From: Chelativorans sp. YIM 93263 | GTDB lineage: Bacteria > Pseudomonadota > Alphaproteobacteria > Rhizobiales > Rhizobiaceae | Assembly (NCBI RefSeq): GCF_028767125.1 | Contig: NZ_JAKCWP010000008.1 | Coordinates: 161,454-225,453, forward strand | DNA length: 64,000 bases | Direction of reading: 5' to 3' | Shown: in pieces, positions 1-10,385 of the stretch | How the letters are laid out: each line of letters starts with the position of its first letter | Numbering within the stretch: position 1 is the first letter of the stretch | Notes under the pieces: model-generated | What the model saw: the letters and a program-made list of their open reading frames with translations, nothing else | What the model was told of the DNA's origin: nothing | The model's database searches: none | Made by a program: the position numbers and the translations under genes

Positions 1-1
1 G

Positions 2-1084
2 GCGGGCATCGAGGCGGCGGTGGCTCCGCTTGGCACGGCACTCACCGACAACCAGCTTGAGCTTTTGTGGCGCATGACGGGCGAACCCGTTCTGTGTTTC
101 GATGGTGATGGCGCGGGGTTGAGGGCGGCGTGGCGCGCGGCTGATCTGGCATTGCCAATGGTCAAGGCGGGGCGGAGCCTGCGGTTTGCGCTTTTGCCGG
201 CGGACATGGATCCGGACGATCTCGTGCGCGAGGAGGGCAGGGGTGCCTTCGACACGTTGGTTACGGAGGCCCGGCCCCTGGCGGATCTTATATGGACGCG
301 GGAGACTTCCGGGCGCACTTTCGATACGCCGGAACGCCGGGCCGAGCTGGAAAAGAACTTGCGGGAGCTGGCCGGGCGCATCCGCGACGAGAGTGTGCGC
401 CGGCACTATTCGCAGGATTTTCGCGAAAGAGTGCGAAGCTTCTTTGGCACTGCCTATCCGCGCGGCAGCCGCGAACGCGGTGGCTTTTCCGGCGGACGCC
501 AGTCGGGAAGGGGCGCTGCCGGAGGGCGCCTTGCCATGTCAGAAAACCTCGCGCGCTCTGCCATGGTCAAAGCGCCGAGCGGCGCCATGAGCTTGCGCGC
601 GGCGGCCATCCTGGTGGCTCTCGTCAACCATCCGGCATTGCTGGACGAGTACTTCGATGCTGTGGAAAAACTTGCGTTCGACAATGCCGACCTGAAGAAG
701 CTTCATGGCGCGCTCATGGATACACTTGCCAACGAGGTTACGCCGGAGCGGCAGGCCACGCGTGAGGCGATCACCGCCGCGGGCGCAGGGGATGCACTTG
801 AAAAGGCAGAATTGCTGGTGCGACGTGCCAACCAGTGGACGGCCCTGGGCGACGCGGCGTTAGAGGATGCGCGGGAAGCCTTTCTGCAGGCCCTGCACTT
901 GCACAGAAGTTCCGGCACTCTACATAGGGAGCTTAAAGCAGCCGAGCGGGCACTTGCAGAAGATCCAACAGAAGAAAATTATCGGCATTTGGTGGAAATC
1001 CAAGCAGAGCTACGTAATATCCAAGCAACCGAGGCCCTTATCGAGGGATTTGGTGTACTCTCAGGGCGTGTTGAGCGGTCCTAG
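2..1084 (+). CDS. dnaG: DNA primase, C-terminal part (5' truncated by window edge)
   Basis: DnaG synthesises RNA primers at the replication fork. Only the last 360 codons are present; the reading frame is open from base 2, so the zinc-binding and N-terminal catalytic parts lie outside the window. The visible N-terminal part is the end of the TOPRIM fold, with the acidic motif FDGDGAG near the top and the family motif DPDDLVREEG about 35 residues later. A basic, Gly/Arg-rich linker follows, then a helical C-terminal domain of the type that contacts DnaB helicase. It lies directly upstream of rpoD on the same strand, the usual dnaG-rpoD order in Proteobacteria. The identity is secure; the product length cannot be judged. 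Confidence 0.93.
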   Translation, partial: AGIEAAVAPLGTALTDNQLELLWRMTGEPVLCFDGDGAGLRAAWRAADLALPMVKAGRSLRFALLPADMDPDDLVREEGRGAFDTLVTEARPLADLIWTRETSGRTFDTPERRAELEKNLRELAGRIRDESVRRHYSQDFRERVRSFFGTAYPRGSRERGGFSGGRQSGRGAAGGRLAMSENLARSAMVKAPSGAMSLRAAAILVALVNHPALLDEYFDAVEKLAFDNADLKKLHGALMDTLANEVTPERQATREAITAAGAGDALEKAELLVRRANQWTALGDAALEDAREAFLQALHLHRSSGTLHRELKAAERALAEDPTEENYRHLVEIQAELRNIQATEALIEGFGVLSGRVERS

Positions 1085-1102
1085 CCGGTTGACGGCTTTT
1101 TT
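1083..1102 (+). terminator. Weak terminator-like hairpin after dnaG
   Basis: A 5-bp stem AGCCG/CGGCT with a 5-base loop is followed by a run of six T. It starts at the dnaG stop codon. The stem is short, so termination is probably partial and some readthrough into rpoD is possible. Confidence 0.35.
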
Positions 1103-1361
1103 CGCAGGCGATTCGCTTTTTTAGTGCGAATCAGGCACAGCGGCTTGACCTTGGCGTAGAATGCGGGAATCAGGGTTCGATTCGGAACTAACCGCGCAAG
1201 GATGGTTTCTCGGCAAGCAGATTGATGGCATGGACGGTCGGCAAATCCGCCATAGATGTCATGGTTAATCAGGTAGTAACGCGACCGCGGATAAGCCGAT
1301 GAACGCGGAGCGTACAGCGCAGCCGGACGGAATGCCATCCAGTTTGCTGCGATGAGCCGGT
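1085..1361. other. dnaG-rpoD intergenic region
   Basis: About 280 bases without a gene. The longest opposite-strand frame (1081-1479) runs into rpoD and has no recognisable protein similarity, so I treat it as noise. The region presumably carries an rpoD promoter, but I could not pick a convincing -35/-10 pair by eye. Confidence 0.5.
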
Positions 1362-1375
1362 GGAGAAGGCAGAGC

Positions 1376-3373
<1,998 letters not shown>

Positions 3374-3401
3374 AGCGCCATTCCAAGTTCAAACATTCCG
3401 A

Positions 3402-3427
3402 AGCCGGGCCTCGTGCCCGGCTTTTTT
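3402..3427 (+). terminator. Intrinsic terminator of rpoD
   Basis: The perfect 8-bp GC-rich stem AGCCGGGC/GCCCGGCT with a 5-base loop is followed by seven T. It lies 30 bases after the rpoD stop codon. Confidence 0.9.
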
Positions 3428-3540
3428 TGGTAGAGCGCGTGGATGCACCACTGAGGCGTCCTGCAGACGATCATCACGGTTGCCACGCCCGGTCCGGTGG
3501 GCCGCCTTTATTCCATCGGCTAGCCGGCCCTATGTGCGTC

Positions 3541-3888
3541 TCACGATTCCAGCAGGGTTTCGAAGCCGCCGTAGACCATGCGCTGCCCGTCGAACGGCAT
3601 TTTCATATCGGTCATGCGGGGGTCCTGCATGATCTTTTCCCAGGCTGCATCGTGTGTGGCCTTGTCCGGCCAGGTGATCCACGAAAAGACCACGGTTTCG
3701 TCAGCGGTCGCCTGAACGGCGCGATGAAAATCAGTGACCTTGCCGTGAGGAACGTCGTCACCCCAGGCATCCACGCATTGTGTCGCACCGTACTCCTTGA
3801 AAATCGCGCCGGCCGAACGGACGTGCGCAAGATAAGCATCCTTGTTTTCGCTGGGTACGGCTGCCACCATCCCATTGATGTAGCTCAT
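3541..3888 (-). CDS. DUF1428 family protein (YbaA-like)
   Basis: A 115-residue protein of the DUF1428 family, which has a dimeric ferredoxin-like alpha/beta fold and no established function. The N-terminal MSYINGMVAAVP and the internal DAWGDDVPHGKVTDF and FSWITWPDK segments are typical of it. A strong ribosome-binding site AAGGAG precedes the ATG. It is divergently transcribed from an HxlR-type regulator across 57 bp, which suggests local control by that regulator. Length matches the family. Confidence 0.88.
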   Translation of the reverse strand: MSYINGMVAAVPSENKDAYLAHVRSAGAIFKEYGATQCVDAWGDDVPHGKVTDFHRAVQATADETVVFSWITWPDKATHDAAWEKIMQDPRMTDMKMPFDGQRMVYGGFETLLES

Positions 3889-3908
3889 GGCAATCTCCTT
3901 TGTTTGGC

Positions 3909-3937
3909 TTGAGGAGTATGTTCATTTTGGTTATAAT
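3909..3937 (+). promoter_or_regulatory. Sigma-70-like promoter of the HxlR gene
   Basis: TTGAGG (3909-3914), a 17-base spacer and a perfect TATAAT (3932-3937). Initiation would fall at about 3944, essentially on the ATG at 3946. No Shine-Dalgarno sequence precedes that ATG. A GGTT/AACC inverted repeat (3929-3932 and 3942-3945) brackets the -10 box and could be the regulator's operator. Confidence 0.5.
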
Positions 3938-3945
3938 AAGCAACC

Positions 3946-4632
3946 ATGAAGTTAGAAAAAATAACCACTAAAACGAAGCGGCGTTACGAAGATTCTTGTG
4001 GCACTGCGCATGCGCTCGATCTGGTGGGGGAGCGGTGGGCATTGCTTGTCATGCGTGAACTGATGCTTGGACCCCGCCGCTTCAGCGATCTGCGCGCGAA
4101 CCTTCCCGGCGTCAGCGCAAACGTGCTGACGCAGCGGCTTGAAAGCCTCGAGGGAAGCGGTGTCCTGCGCCGGCGCAAATTGCCGCCGCCGGCGTCGGTG
4201 CAGGTTTACGAATTGACGGAGTGGGGACTCGAGGCCGAGCCGATTATTCTCAGCCTCGGCCGGTGGGGCGCGCGTTCACCTCTGCAGGACGATTCGCTTC
4301 CGATCAGTGCCATGTCAGCCATTCTCTCGATGCGCGCGATGTTTGATCCGGCGCGTACGGAAGAGAAGCTTGATATGACGCTTGCCTTTCACTTTGATCA
4401 AGATGCCTACACGGTGAACGTGCGCGAGGGGCGGCTGACGGCGGAGCGGGGCGAGGCGGATGAGGTTGATGTCGAGATTCGGGGATCGCCGAGCGATGTA
4501 CTGGGCGTGGTCTACGGCCTGTCGTCGCTGGAGGAGGCGGAACGAGCGGGAATGCTGACAGTCACTGGCGACCGCGCTGGGTTCCTCCGTTTTGCAAGCG
4601 CTTTTGAGCTGCCGCCGAAGGCGTGTGCTTGA
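3946..4632 (+). CDS. HxlR-family transcriptional regulator with C-terminal SCP2-like domain
   Basis: A one-component DNA-binding regulator of 228 residues. Residues about 10-105 form the HxlR winged helix: a conserved early Cys (DSCGTAHALDLVGERWALLVMREL begins at residue 16), then the recognition region around GVSANVLTQRLESLEGSGVL. The C-terminal 100 residues are longer than in minimal HxlR proteins and resemble the SCP2/sterol-carrier-like domain fused to some members, with VTGDRAGFLRFASAF at the end. The early Cys may sense electrophiles or redox state, as in other HxlR proteins; that is inference. It is divergent from the DUF1428 gene, and its transcript may be leaderless. Confidence 0.85.
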   Translation: MKLEKITTKTKRRYEDSCGTAHALDLVGERWALLVMRELMLGPRRFSDLRANLPGVSANVLTQRLESLEGSGVLRRRKLPPPASVQVYELTEWGLEAEPIILSLGRWGARSPLQDDSLPISAMSAILSMRAMFDPARTEEKLDMTLAFHFDQDAYTVNVREGRLTAERGEADEVDVEIRGSPSDVLGVVYGLSSLEEAERAGMLTVTGDRAGFLRFASAFELPPKACA

Positions 4633-4663
4633 AAGGGCGGCTTCGGCAACACACTTGCAGTGT

Positions 4664-5083
4664 ATGTCCTTGACGCGCTTAAGCATAAACACGACTGGGC
4701 CCGGCCTCTACGAGTTTACCGAGAAGGTCGCGGCATTTGTGCGCGATAGCGGCACGGATGAGGGGCTTTTGACCCTCTTCGTCCGCCATACGTCCTGTTC
4801 ACTGCTGATTCAGGAGAACGCGGACCCGGATGTCAGGCGCGATCTCGATATGTTTTTCCGCAGGCTCGTGCCGCCGTCGGACGATCAATCGATGCGTTGG
4901 ATCAGTCACACGACCGAAGGGCCGGACGATATGCCGGCGCATATCAAGGCCGCGCTGACGCAGACCTCAATAGGGATTCCTGTCGCCGGTGGCCGGATGA
5001 TGCTGGGGACGTGGCAGGGGATTTATCTTTTCGAACACCGGGACCGGGCGCATCGGCGCGAGGTGGTGCTGCATCTGGCTTGA
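4664..5083 (+). CDS. YjbQ/UPF0047 family protein
   Basis: A 139-residue protein of the secondary thiamine-phosphate synthase enzyme (YjbQ, UPF0047) family. Family hallmarks are LFVRHTSCSLLIQENADPDV near residue 45, then HIKAALTQTSIGIPV and GTWQGIYLFEHRDRAHRREV at the C-terminus, which carry the conserved His, Glu and Asp residues. Some homologues show weak thiamine-phosphate synthase activity when overexpressed; the physiological role is unsettled. I use the ATG at 4664, 31 bases after the HxlR stop, because it begins the conserved domain; the open frame extends upstream into the HxlR gene. Confidence 0.88.
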   Translation: MSLTRLSINTTGPGLYEFTEKVAAFVRDSGTDEGLLTLFVRHTSCSLLIQENADPDVRRDLDMFFRRLVPPSDDQSMRWISHTTEGPDDMPAHIKAALTQTSIGIPVAGGRMMLGTWQGIYLFEHRDRAHRREVVLHLA

Positions 5084-5126
5084 GGGGCCGCGCTTTCCGC
5101 AGCCCCTCCGCGCATTTACGGGAAGA

Positions 5127-5861
5127 TTACTCGGCGCTCTGGTTTAGACCGAACGTGACGTTCACCCGGACCTGATATTCGTTCTCGCCGGCTTCCACCG
5201 GTACGGACGAAGCGGTGGCCGCTTCCATGCGCATCATCTGCGGGAGGGGGCGCGGCGGCTGGCCGATATTCGACTGCTCGGAAATCTCTAGAATATCGCC
5301 CAGCGAGACGCCGGCCGCCTCGGCAAGTGTCTGCGCCTTCGCTATCGCATCCTGAACGGCGTCCTTGCGCGCTTCGTTCAGCGCTTCGGACGGATCGTCG
5401 TTGGTGAAGGTGATCTGGCCACCCTGGTTAACCCCGAGCGAGACGACGCGGTCCAGGATCGCGCCGGCATTGTCCAGATCCCGTATGCGAACGGTGAGGC
5501 CGTTGGTGACCTGATATCCGACAATACGCGGGCTTTCCTCACCATTGTTGTCGTTGGGATAAACGTAGCGGGGGTCAATCGACAGGCCGCTGGTCTGGAG
5601 ATCGCGCGACTCGATGCCCTCCTCGCGGAGGGCCGCGATGACGTCGTTCATGGCCTCGTTGTTCGCGTCCATGGCCTCGCGCGCGGTCTCCGCCTCGCGG
5701 ACCACGGCTATGCTGATCAACGCCATATCGGGGCTGACCGAGGCTTCGCCCTCTCCGGTGACCATGATCTTCGGCTCAGGCACCATAGCTTCCTGGGCTG
5801 CGGCCGGTGAAAGTGCAAGAACCGAAGCCGCAGCGGCCATCGGAATGAAGGAACGAATCAT
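5127..5861 (-). CDS. SIMPL (DUF541) domain periplasmic protein
   Basis: A 244-residue exported protein. The signal peptide covers about residues 1-22 (MIRSFIPMAAAASVLALSPAAAQ). The SIMPL domain follows: ITVTGEGEASV-like opening (here IMVTGEGEASVSPDMA), a DLQTSGLSIDPRY segment, GYQVTNGLTVRI, and a helical RKDAVQDAIAKAQTLAEAAG stretch. SIMPL proteins are periplasmic or outer-membrane-associated with poorly defined roles, some linked to oxidative stress. The ATG at 5861 has AAGGAG five bases upstream; the in-frame ATGs at 5879 and 5882 would place that Shine-Dalgarno inside the gene. Confidence 0.87.
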   Translation of the reverse strand: MIRSFIPMAAAASVLALSPAAAQEAMVPEPKIMVTGEGEASVSPDMALISIAVVREAETAREAMDANNEAMNDVIAALREEGIESRDLQTSGLSIDPRYVYPNDNNGEESPRIVGYQVTNGLTVRIRDLDNAGAILDRVVSLGVNQGGQITFTNDDPSEALNEARKDAVQDAIAKAQTLAEAAGVSLGDILEISEQSNIGQPPRPLPQMMRMEAATASSVPVEAGENEYQVRVNVTFGLNQSAE

Positions 5862-5971
5862 GGCAATCTCCTTGTTCATCAATGCTTCTCCCGAATAGGA
5901 GGCGATTGTGCGCTGATTGCGGCACCTTTGCCTTGTGTACGGGTAAAAAACCGACTAAGTGAGCCGCTACC

Positions 5972-6048
5972 GGGCCTGTAGCTCAACTGGTTAGAGCCGG
6001 CGGCTCATAACCGCTTGGTTGGGGGTTCGAGTCCCTCCGGGCCCACCA
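5972..6048 (+). tRNA. tRNA with CAT anticodon, probably tRNA-Ile2 (lysidine type)
   Basis: A complete 77-base cloverleaf with encoded CCA. Acceptor GGGCCTG/CGGGCCC, D stem GCTC/GAGC, anticodon stem GGCGG/CCGCT around loop CTCATAA (CAT at 6006-6008), T arm GGGGG/CCCTC with TTCGAGT. A standard G1-C72 pair and no GGG/CCC anticodon stem rule out initiator tRNA. The anticodon arm and following CTTGGT resemble isoleucine tRNAs whose CAT is modified to lysidine by TilS, more than elongator methionine tRNA. That choice is from memory of family sequences and would need a TilS-determinant or tRNAscan isotype model. Confidence 0.9.
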
Positions 6049-6349
6049 GTATCCCTAGATTCCAACAACTTGTATGCGGGTTAGCCATTCTGGCTAGCCT
6101 GTTGGCTGGCGCAGAGAATCATCGGAAGGCGCTGATCTCCGATTTGATGCTTCAGTCGTCGTTGCCTCACTTGTCCTTACAACCTTGGTTGCGGCCAAGC
6201 AGCTTTCCTAGCCTGTGCAGCACTAGAGAAGACAAAGAAGTGCCTTCACCTGCATTCGGTTTGGAATTTGAATTTCGCGTCATGCTGCCGTCGGGACGAG
6301 CATTCGCCGATCGTCCTTGCAAAGGATATTGCAGGTGAGGAGAGAGCCT
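6049..6349. other. Intergenic region after the tRNA
   Basis: About 300 bases with no gene I can support. An open frame at 6015-6338 starts inside the tRNA and has no familiar protein features. No integrase, attachment-site duplication or strong hairpin is visible. The promoter of the ABM gene at 6350 should lie here. Confidence 0.5.
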
Positions 6350-6652
6350 ATGGAAGAAAACGCTATGATTATGATTGCCGGTCATCTCAAAGTTCCGGCT
6401 GCTCAACGTAGCGCATTCGTCAATGCGCATGCCGATCTGGTCGATCGTGCCCGCGCCTATTCAGGCTGCCTCGATCTCTCCATCAGCGAGGATCCTTTTG
6501 ATCCGTCTCGTGTAAACCTGATGGAACTTTGGGAATCCGAAACCGTGCTTCAGGAGTGGAGAAAGGTCGCAAACCCGCCCAAGATGGATGTTCAGATCGA
6601 GGACGGAAATGTTCAGAAACACCATATCAGTCGATCCGGCCCGCCTTTTTGA
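6350..6652 (+). CDS. Antibiotic biosynthesis monooxygenase (ABM) domain protein
   Basis: A 100-residue single-domain ABM protein. This small dimeric ferredoxin-like fold includes cofactor-free quinol monooxygenases (YgiN type), haem-degrading enzymes and proteins with no known reaction. Visible signatures are the opening MIMIAGHLKVPAAQR, the central RARAYSGCLDLSISEDP, and LMELWESETVLQEW. The ATG at 6350 is chosen over an in-frame start at 6317 because it follows TGAGGAGA at good spacing. The substrate cannot be predicted. Confidence 0.82.
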   Translation: MEENAMIMIAGHLKVPAAQRSAFVNAHADLVDRARAYSGCLDLSISEDPFDPSRVNLMELWESETVLQEWRKVANPPKMDVQIEDGNVQKHHISRSGPPF

Positions 6653-6874
6653 CGGGGGCCGCCGCGCCCACTCTCTTACTTGCAAAGAGTTCGACCGCCG
6701 ATTCACAGAACTGATAAAATTCTTGAACCGAACGTCGTCACTTGTTTTCAATAATGCACCACCGCGGTGGCTTTTGATCGATGGACGGGATAAATTATCC
6801 TGGAGCAGGGTGGCCGAGCTTTTCCGACTTAGCACCCGCTGAATAGGAGTTGTATTTCAGCGCGACGGAGTGAC

Positions 6875-7747
6875 ATGACAGGCCGCACCGATTTTCGAGA
6901 CGCTGCAGGTTTTCTGTTCCTTCTTCTTGCCTTCCTGTTTGCGGGCGGGTTTTCATCTGACGCACGGGCCCAATCGTCAGAGCAATCCGAGATCGTCGGC
7001 ACGGTCTGTACGCTGATTGAGTCTCATGCCAAGAAGAACGGTCTGCCGGCGGATTTCTTTGCGCGGCTGATCTGGACGGAAAGCCGTTTCAATCCTAATG
7101 CGGTCAGCCCGAAAGGGGCTGAAGGCATTGCGCAGTTCATGCCCACCACCGCTGCGATGCGCGGGCTGAAGGATGCTTTCGATATCGAGCAGGCCATTCC
7201 GGCTTCTGCCGTCTATCTGGGGGAGCTGACGCGGGCGTTCGGCAATCTCGGCCTGGCGGCGGCGGCCTACAATGCAGGCGAAGCACGCGTCGAGCGGTGG
7301 CTCGCAAATGGCGGGTTCCTGCCGCTGGAAACGGAAAACTATGTGCTGCAAATCCTGGGAGAACCCGCGGAGCGCTTTAGCGAACAGAGCTACAGCGGCA
7401 CTGTCCAACCGCTCAGTCCAGATGAGCCTTTCGGCAAGGCGTGCCGGGAACTTCCTGTCTCGCGCACGAGCCTCACTGTGGCGAGCGTACCGATCAAACC
7501 ATGGGGGGTCCAAATCGCCGGGCACTTCCGCCGCGATGTCGCCATGCGTCAATGGGAGCGGGCTCGGCGGGAGCATGCGAGCTTGCTCGATGGCCACAAG
7601 CCGGCGATCACCCGTGTCCGTTCACACCGGGGAAAGAATGGCATTCACGCCGTTCGGATCGGCGCGGACAATCGGGCTGAGGCAGACCAGATATGCAGTC
7701 GGTTGCGGAGCGCCGGCGGCTCCTGTGTGGTGGTGCGCAACCGGTAG
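6875..7747 (+). CDS. Exported lytic transglycosylase with C-terminal SPOR-like domain
   Basis: A periplasmic murein lytic transglycosylase of 290 residues that would cleave glycan strands with 1,6-anhydro-MurNAc formation. An N-terminal signal peptide (about 1-32, ending in SDARAQS) is followed by the SLT domain. The catalytic Glu lies in LIWTESRFNPNAVSPKGAEGIAQFMP (residues about 66-92), and AAAAYNAGEARVERWL gives the typical C-terminal SLT motif. Residues about 205-290 (WGVQIAGHF through AGGSCVVVRNR) look like a SPOR peptidoglycan-binding domain, which would direct the enzyme to denuded septal glycan. It is convergent with pyrE, 6 bp apart. Confidence 0.87.
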   Translation: MTGRTDFRDAAGFLFLLLAFLFAGGFSSDARAQSSEQSEIVGTVCTLIESHAKKNGLPADFFARLIWTESRFNPNAVSPKGAEGIAQFMPTTAAMRGLKDAFDIEQAIPASAVYLGELTRAFGNLGLAAAAYNAGEARVERWLANGGFLPLETENYVLQILGEPAERFSEQSYSGTVQPLSPDEPFGKACRELPVSRTSLTVASVPIKPWGVQIAGHFRRDVAMRQWERARREHASLLDGHKPAITRVRSHRGKNGIHAVRIGADNRAEADQICSRLRSAGGSCVVVRNR

Positions 7748-7753
7748 GCTCGT

Positions 7754-8455
7754 TCATTTCTTCTTGGGTAACTCGGCGATACCGCCATTGGCGGCTGACC
7801 ATTCCAGCGGCCTCTTCAGGAATTTCTCGGCCTGATCCAGCGCCTCCTTGCCGAAGAGGTTTTGTTGGCGGCAGGCCTCCAGAATGTCCCACCAGGTGGT
7901 GAGATGGTGAAGACGCATTCCGGCTGCTTTCAACCGGTCCGGCGTGTCGGGAAAAATATCATAGTAGAAGACGGCAAAGGTATCCGAGACGGAGGCTCCG
8001 GCATTGCGGATCGCCTCGGCGAATTTGATTTTGCTGCCGCCGTCCGTGGTCAAATCCTCTACCAGGAGGACGCGCGCGCCTTCGGGAAGGTTGCCCTCGA
8101 TTTGTGCGTTGCGGCCGAACCCCTTGGGCTTCTTGCGGATATAGACCATGGGAAGTCCGAGCCGGTCCGCCAGCCAGGCGGCGAAGGGGATGCCCGCCGT
8201 CTCCCCGCCCGCTACGGCGTCGAACTGCTCGAAGCCTGCATCCCGCAGCACCACCGAGGCGCCGAAATCACTCACTGCGGCGCGGATGCGCGGATAGGAG
8301 ATCAGCTTGCGGCAGTCGATATAAACCGGGCTGGCAAGCCCCGAGGTGAAGGTGAAGGGCTCGTCGGCACGAATATGAACCGCCTCGATTTCCAGCAGCA
8401 TTTTCGCCACGGTTTCGGCAATCAGCGCCTTTTCGGGGAAGGTGTTGGCGAACAT
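7754..8455 (-). CDS. pyrE: Orotate phosphoribosyltransferase
   Basis: PyrE converts orotate and PRPP to orotidine 5'-monophosphate, step five of pyrimidine synthesis. The 233-residue protein shows a type I phosphoribosyltransferase fold with the PRPP-binding signature [14 protein letters not shown], an upstream [16 protein letters not shown] substrate region and [16 protein letters not shown]. The C-terminal extension ([22 protein letters not shown]) is typical of the longer rhizobial PyrE proteins. The start has AGGAGAG upstream. It lies 50 bp downstream of pyrC on the same strand and is probably co-transcribed. Confidence 0.96.
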   Translation of the reverse strand: MFANTFPEKALIAETVAKMLLEIEAVHIRADEPFTFTSGLASPVYIDCRKLISYPRIRAAVSDFGASVVLRDAGFEQFDAVAGGETAGIPFAAWLADRLGLPMVYIRKKPKGFGRNAQIEGNLPEGARVLLVEDLTTDGGSKIKFAEAIRNAGASVSDTFAVFYYDIFPDTPDRLKAAGMRLHHLTTWWDILEACRQQNLFGKEALDQAEKFLKRPLEWSAANGGIAELPKKK

Positions 8456-8505
8456 GGGCGGCTCTCCTGATGGGCGTTTCTCGTGGCTAGCAAGCCGGCT
8501 TTCGC

Positions 8506-9555
8506 TTAGGAAGTCTCGCCATCCACTTTCCAGTGGATGGGAAACATCGGGTCGAAAACGGTGATTGTTTCATCGCCGGCGGTCACTTTGGTCTCGGTTT
8601 CGACCGGACTGTCGCTTCGCACGAGTGTGATGCGTTTTTCGTTGGGCGGCAGGCGATAGAAGGTCGGGCCGTTAAGCGAGGTGAAGGCTTCCAGCCGGTC
8701 CAGAGCGTTGTCCTCCTCGAAAACATGGGCGAGGCAGGCCATCGTATTCGGTGCGTTGAAAACGCCGGCGCAGCCGCAGGCGCTTTCCTTCAGGGGATCG
8801 ATGTGGGGCGCGGAGTCGGTCCCGAGAAAGAAACGCCCGCTTCCGGAGGCCGCGGCCGCGCGTAAGGCGAGGCGATGTGTCTCGCGCTTGGCGACGGGGA
8901 GGCAGTAGTAATGCGGGCGGATGCCGCCGGCGAGGATGGCGTTGCGGTTGATTATGAGGTGGTGTGGGGTGATTGTCGCGCCGACATTTTCGTCCTGCGC
9001 CTGCACAAACTCGACGCCATCCCTCGTCGTCACGTGCTCCATGACGATCCGGAGCTCGGGCAGGCGGCGGCGCAGCGGCGCCAGAACGCGCTCGATGAAG
9101 ACCGCCTCGCGGTCGAAAATGTCGATCTCGGGATCCGTCACCTCGCCATGCACGCAAAGCGGCATGCCAATTTCCGCCATGCGCTCCAGTATCGGGTAAA
9201 CCGCCTCGATGTCGCGCACACCGCTTTGGGAGTTCGTCGTCGCGCCGGCGGGATAAAGCTTTACGGCCGTGATAAGGCCATCGCGAAAGCCGGCTTCGAT
9301 GTCATCCGCGCTGCTTTCTTCGGTCAGGTAGAGCGTCATGAGCGGCGTGAAGGCGCTGCCCTTCGGCAGGGAGGCCTGAATGCGCTCGCGATAAGCTGCG
9401 GCGTCGGCCGTGGTGACGACGGGTGGCACCAGATTGGGCATGATGATGGCGCGGGCGAAGTGCGTGGCCGAATAGCGCGTTACAGCTTCAAGCACTTGGC
9501 CGTCGCGTAGGTGAAGGTGCCAGTCGTCGGGCTGGCGGATGGTGAGCTTTTTCAT
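8506..9555 (-). CDS. pyrC: Dihydroorotase, homodimeric class II type
   Basis: PyrC interconverts N-carbamoyl-aspartate and dihydroorotate, step three of pyrimidine synthesis, using a binuclear zinc centre. It is about 349 residues. Metal ligands are visible in WHLHLRDG near the N-terminus, the carboxylated Lys in [13 protein letters not shown], His in CVHGEVTD and MEHVTT, and the catalytic Asp in FLGTDSAPH. Length and motifs are those of the E. coli-like class II enzyme, not the longer class I. I use the ATG at 9555; an in-frame GTG at 9567 would add four residues, and neither has a strong Shine-Dalgarno. It forms a pyrC-pyrE operon. Confidence 0.95.
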   Translation of the reverse strand: MKKLTIRQPDDWHLHLRDGQVLEAVTRYSATHFARAIIMPNLVPPVVTTADAAAYRERIQASLPKGSAFTPLMTLYLTEESSADDIEAGFRDGLITAVKLYPAGATTNSQSGVRDIEAVYPILERMAEIGMPLCVHGEVTDPEIDIFDREAVFIERVLAPLRRRLPELRIVMEHVTTRDGVEFVQAQDENVGATITPHHLIINRNAILAGGIRPHYYCLPVAKRETHRLALRAAAASGSGRFFLGTDSAPHIDPLKESACGCAGVFNAPNTMACLAHVFEEDNALDRLEAFTSLNGPTFYRLPPNEKRITLVRSDSPVETETKVTAGDETITVFDPMFPIHWKVDGETS

Positions 9556-9702
9556 GGCAGGGCTCACTCAATAACCGGATTCGATGCGCATTCAATAGAA
9601 AATCGCCTTCGCGGGAAACTGCGGTCCAGCCGGTGCAGTGGGCGCGGTAACAGCACCGCAGCGAAGATCTTGACCGGATCATCAGGATGTGTTGTTTTTT
9701 GA

Positions 9703-9716
9703 ACAGACCGGTCTGT
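9703..9716. promoter_or_regulatory. Perfect 14-bp palindrome, candidate TetR operator
   Basis: ACAGACCGGTCTGT lies 33 bp upstream of the exported cupin gene. The AGACCGGTCT core is a common TetR-family operator shape (for example NemR-like sites). A TetR gene lies immediately downstream of the cupin gene and is the obvious candidate binder; that link is inference. Confidence 0.55.
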
Positions 9717-9748
9717 CTAATTCAATGCAACGTTGAGGAGGATACAGC

Positions 9749-10234
9749 ATGACGAAAAATCAACCGAACAGGCGGGCTTTTAAAGCCCGGCTTGTTGGGG
9801 GCGGGCTGGCCGCGGCTACCTTCGCCGCAATGCTTGGGGTGATGCCGGTTCAATCGGCGGAGCAGGCATTTATCTGGAATGGCGAAGACGAGAATCTGGA
9901 ATGGGGTCCCTGTCCCGAATTCATGCCCGAGGGTTGCGGCATTGCCGTTTTGCAGGGTGATCCCGCGGAGCCTCCCGTCGACATCTTTTTTCGCCTGCCG
10001 GGCAACGCCACTGCCGAGCGTCACTGGCACAATTCGTCGGAGAGAATAGTCCTGGTTTCAGGCGAAATGGAAGTCGACTATGACGGGCAGGAACCGGTGA
10101 TCCTGCAGCCTGGCACCTACGCCTACGGCCCGCCGGAGCTGCCTCACACGGCCGTGTGCCTTTCGAGCGAACCTTGCGTTTTGTTTATCGCGTTCGAGAA
10201 GCCGCTCGATGCGATGGCAGGGGCGCCGGAATAG
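9749..10234 (+). CDS. Exported cupin-domain protein
   Basis: A 161-residue protein with an N-terminal signal peptide (basic NRRAFKARL, then a hydrophobic Gly/Ala core, cleavage near QSAEQ, about residue 36). A single cupin barrel follows: HWHNSSERIVLVSGEMEVDY (first motif, with two His and a Glu) and PGTYAYGPPELPHTAVC (second motif). These could bind one metal ion. Four cysteines (in GPCPEFMPEGC and VCLSSEPC) would suit disulfides in the periplasm. Function is unknown; periplasmic cupins of this type often sit with stress regulators. A 14-bp palindrome precedes it and a TetR gene follows 151 bp downstream. Confidence 0.8.
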   Translation: MTKNQPNRRAFKARLVGGGLAAATFAAMLGVMPVQSAEQAFIWNGEDENLEWGPCPEFMPEGCGIAVLQGDPAEPPVDIFFRLPGNATAERHWHNSSERIVLVSGEMEVDYDGQEPVILQPGTYAYGPPELPHTAVCLSSEPCVLFIAFEKPLDAMAGAPE

Positions 10235-10344
10235 CGCTACGACGACTTTAATGCTTCGGGGCCGTTGCGGTGCGCTTCGGCCCCGATGTTGCTTAGCGCG
10301 AGGAGACTATCTTCATAGTGGTGTGGCGGGTTGACGCCCGTGAT

Positions 10345-10369
10345 ATTATCTCCCGACGGTGGAGATAAT
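10345..10369. promoter_or_regulatory. Inverted repeat at the TetR gene start, candidate operator
   Basis: Perfect 9-bp arms ATTATCTCC and GGAGATAAT separated by 7 bases end 16 bp before the proposed TetR start codon. The position suits autorepression. It differs from the AGACCGGTCT palindrome at 9703, so the two sites may bind different regulators. Just upstream, 10256-10286 holds an 8-bp hairpin (TCGGGGCC/GGCCCCGA) without a T-tract. Confidence 0.5.
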
Positions 10370-10385
10370 GGCGGGCAGGAGAACG

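Noticed and set aside
3880..5876. Nearly identical AAGGAGATTGCCATG leaders at the genes starting at 3888 and 5861
   Set aside because: A strong Shine-Dalgarno plus a short spacer can coincide; there is no longer shared upstream sequence.
6015..6338. A 107-codon frame starting in the tRNA
   Set aside because: It begins inside tRNA sequence, has no ribosome-binding site and resembles no protein I know.
5972..6349. Integrated element at the tRNA 3' end
   Set aside because: No integrase gene and no repeat of the tRNA 3' end are visible downstream.
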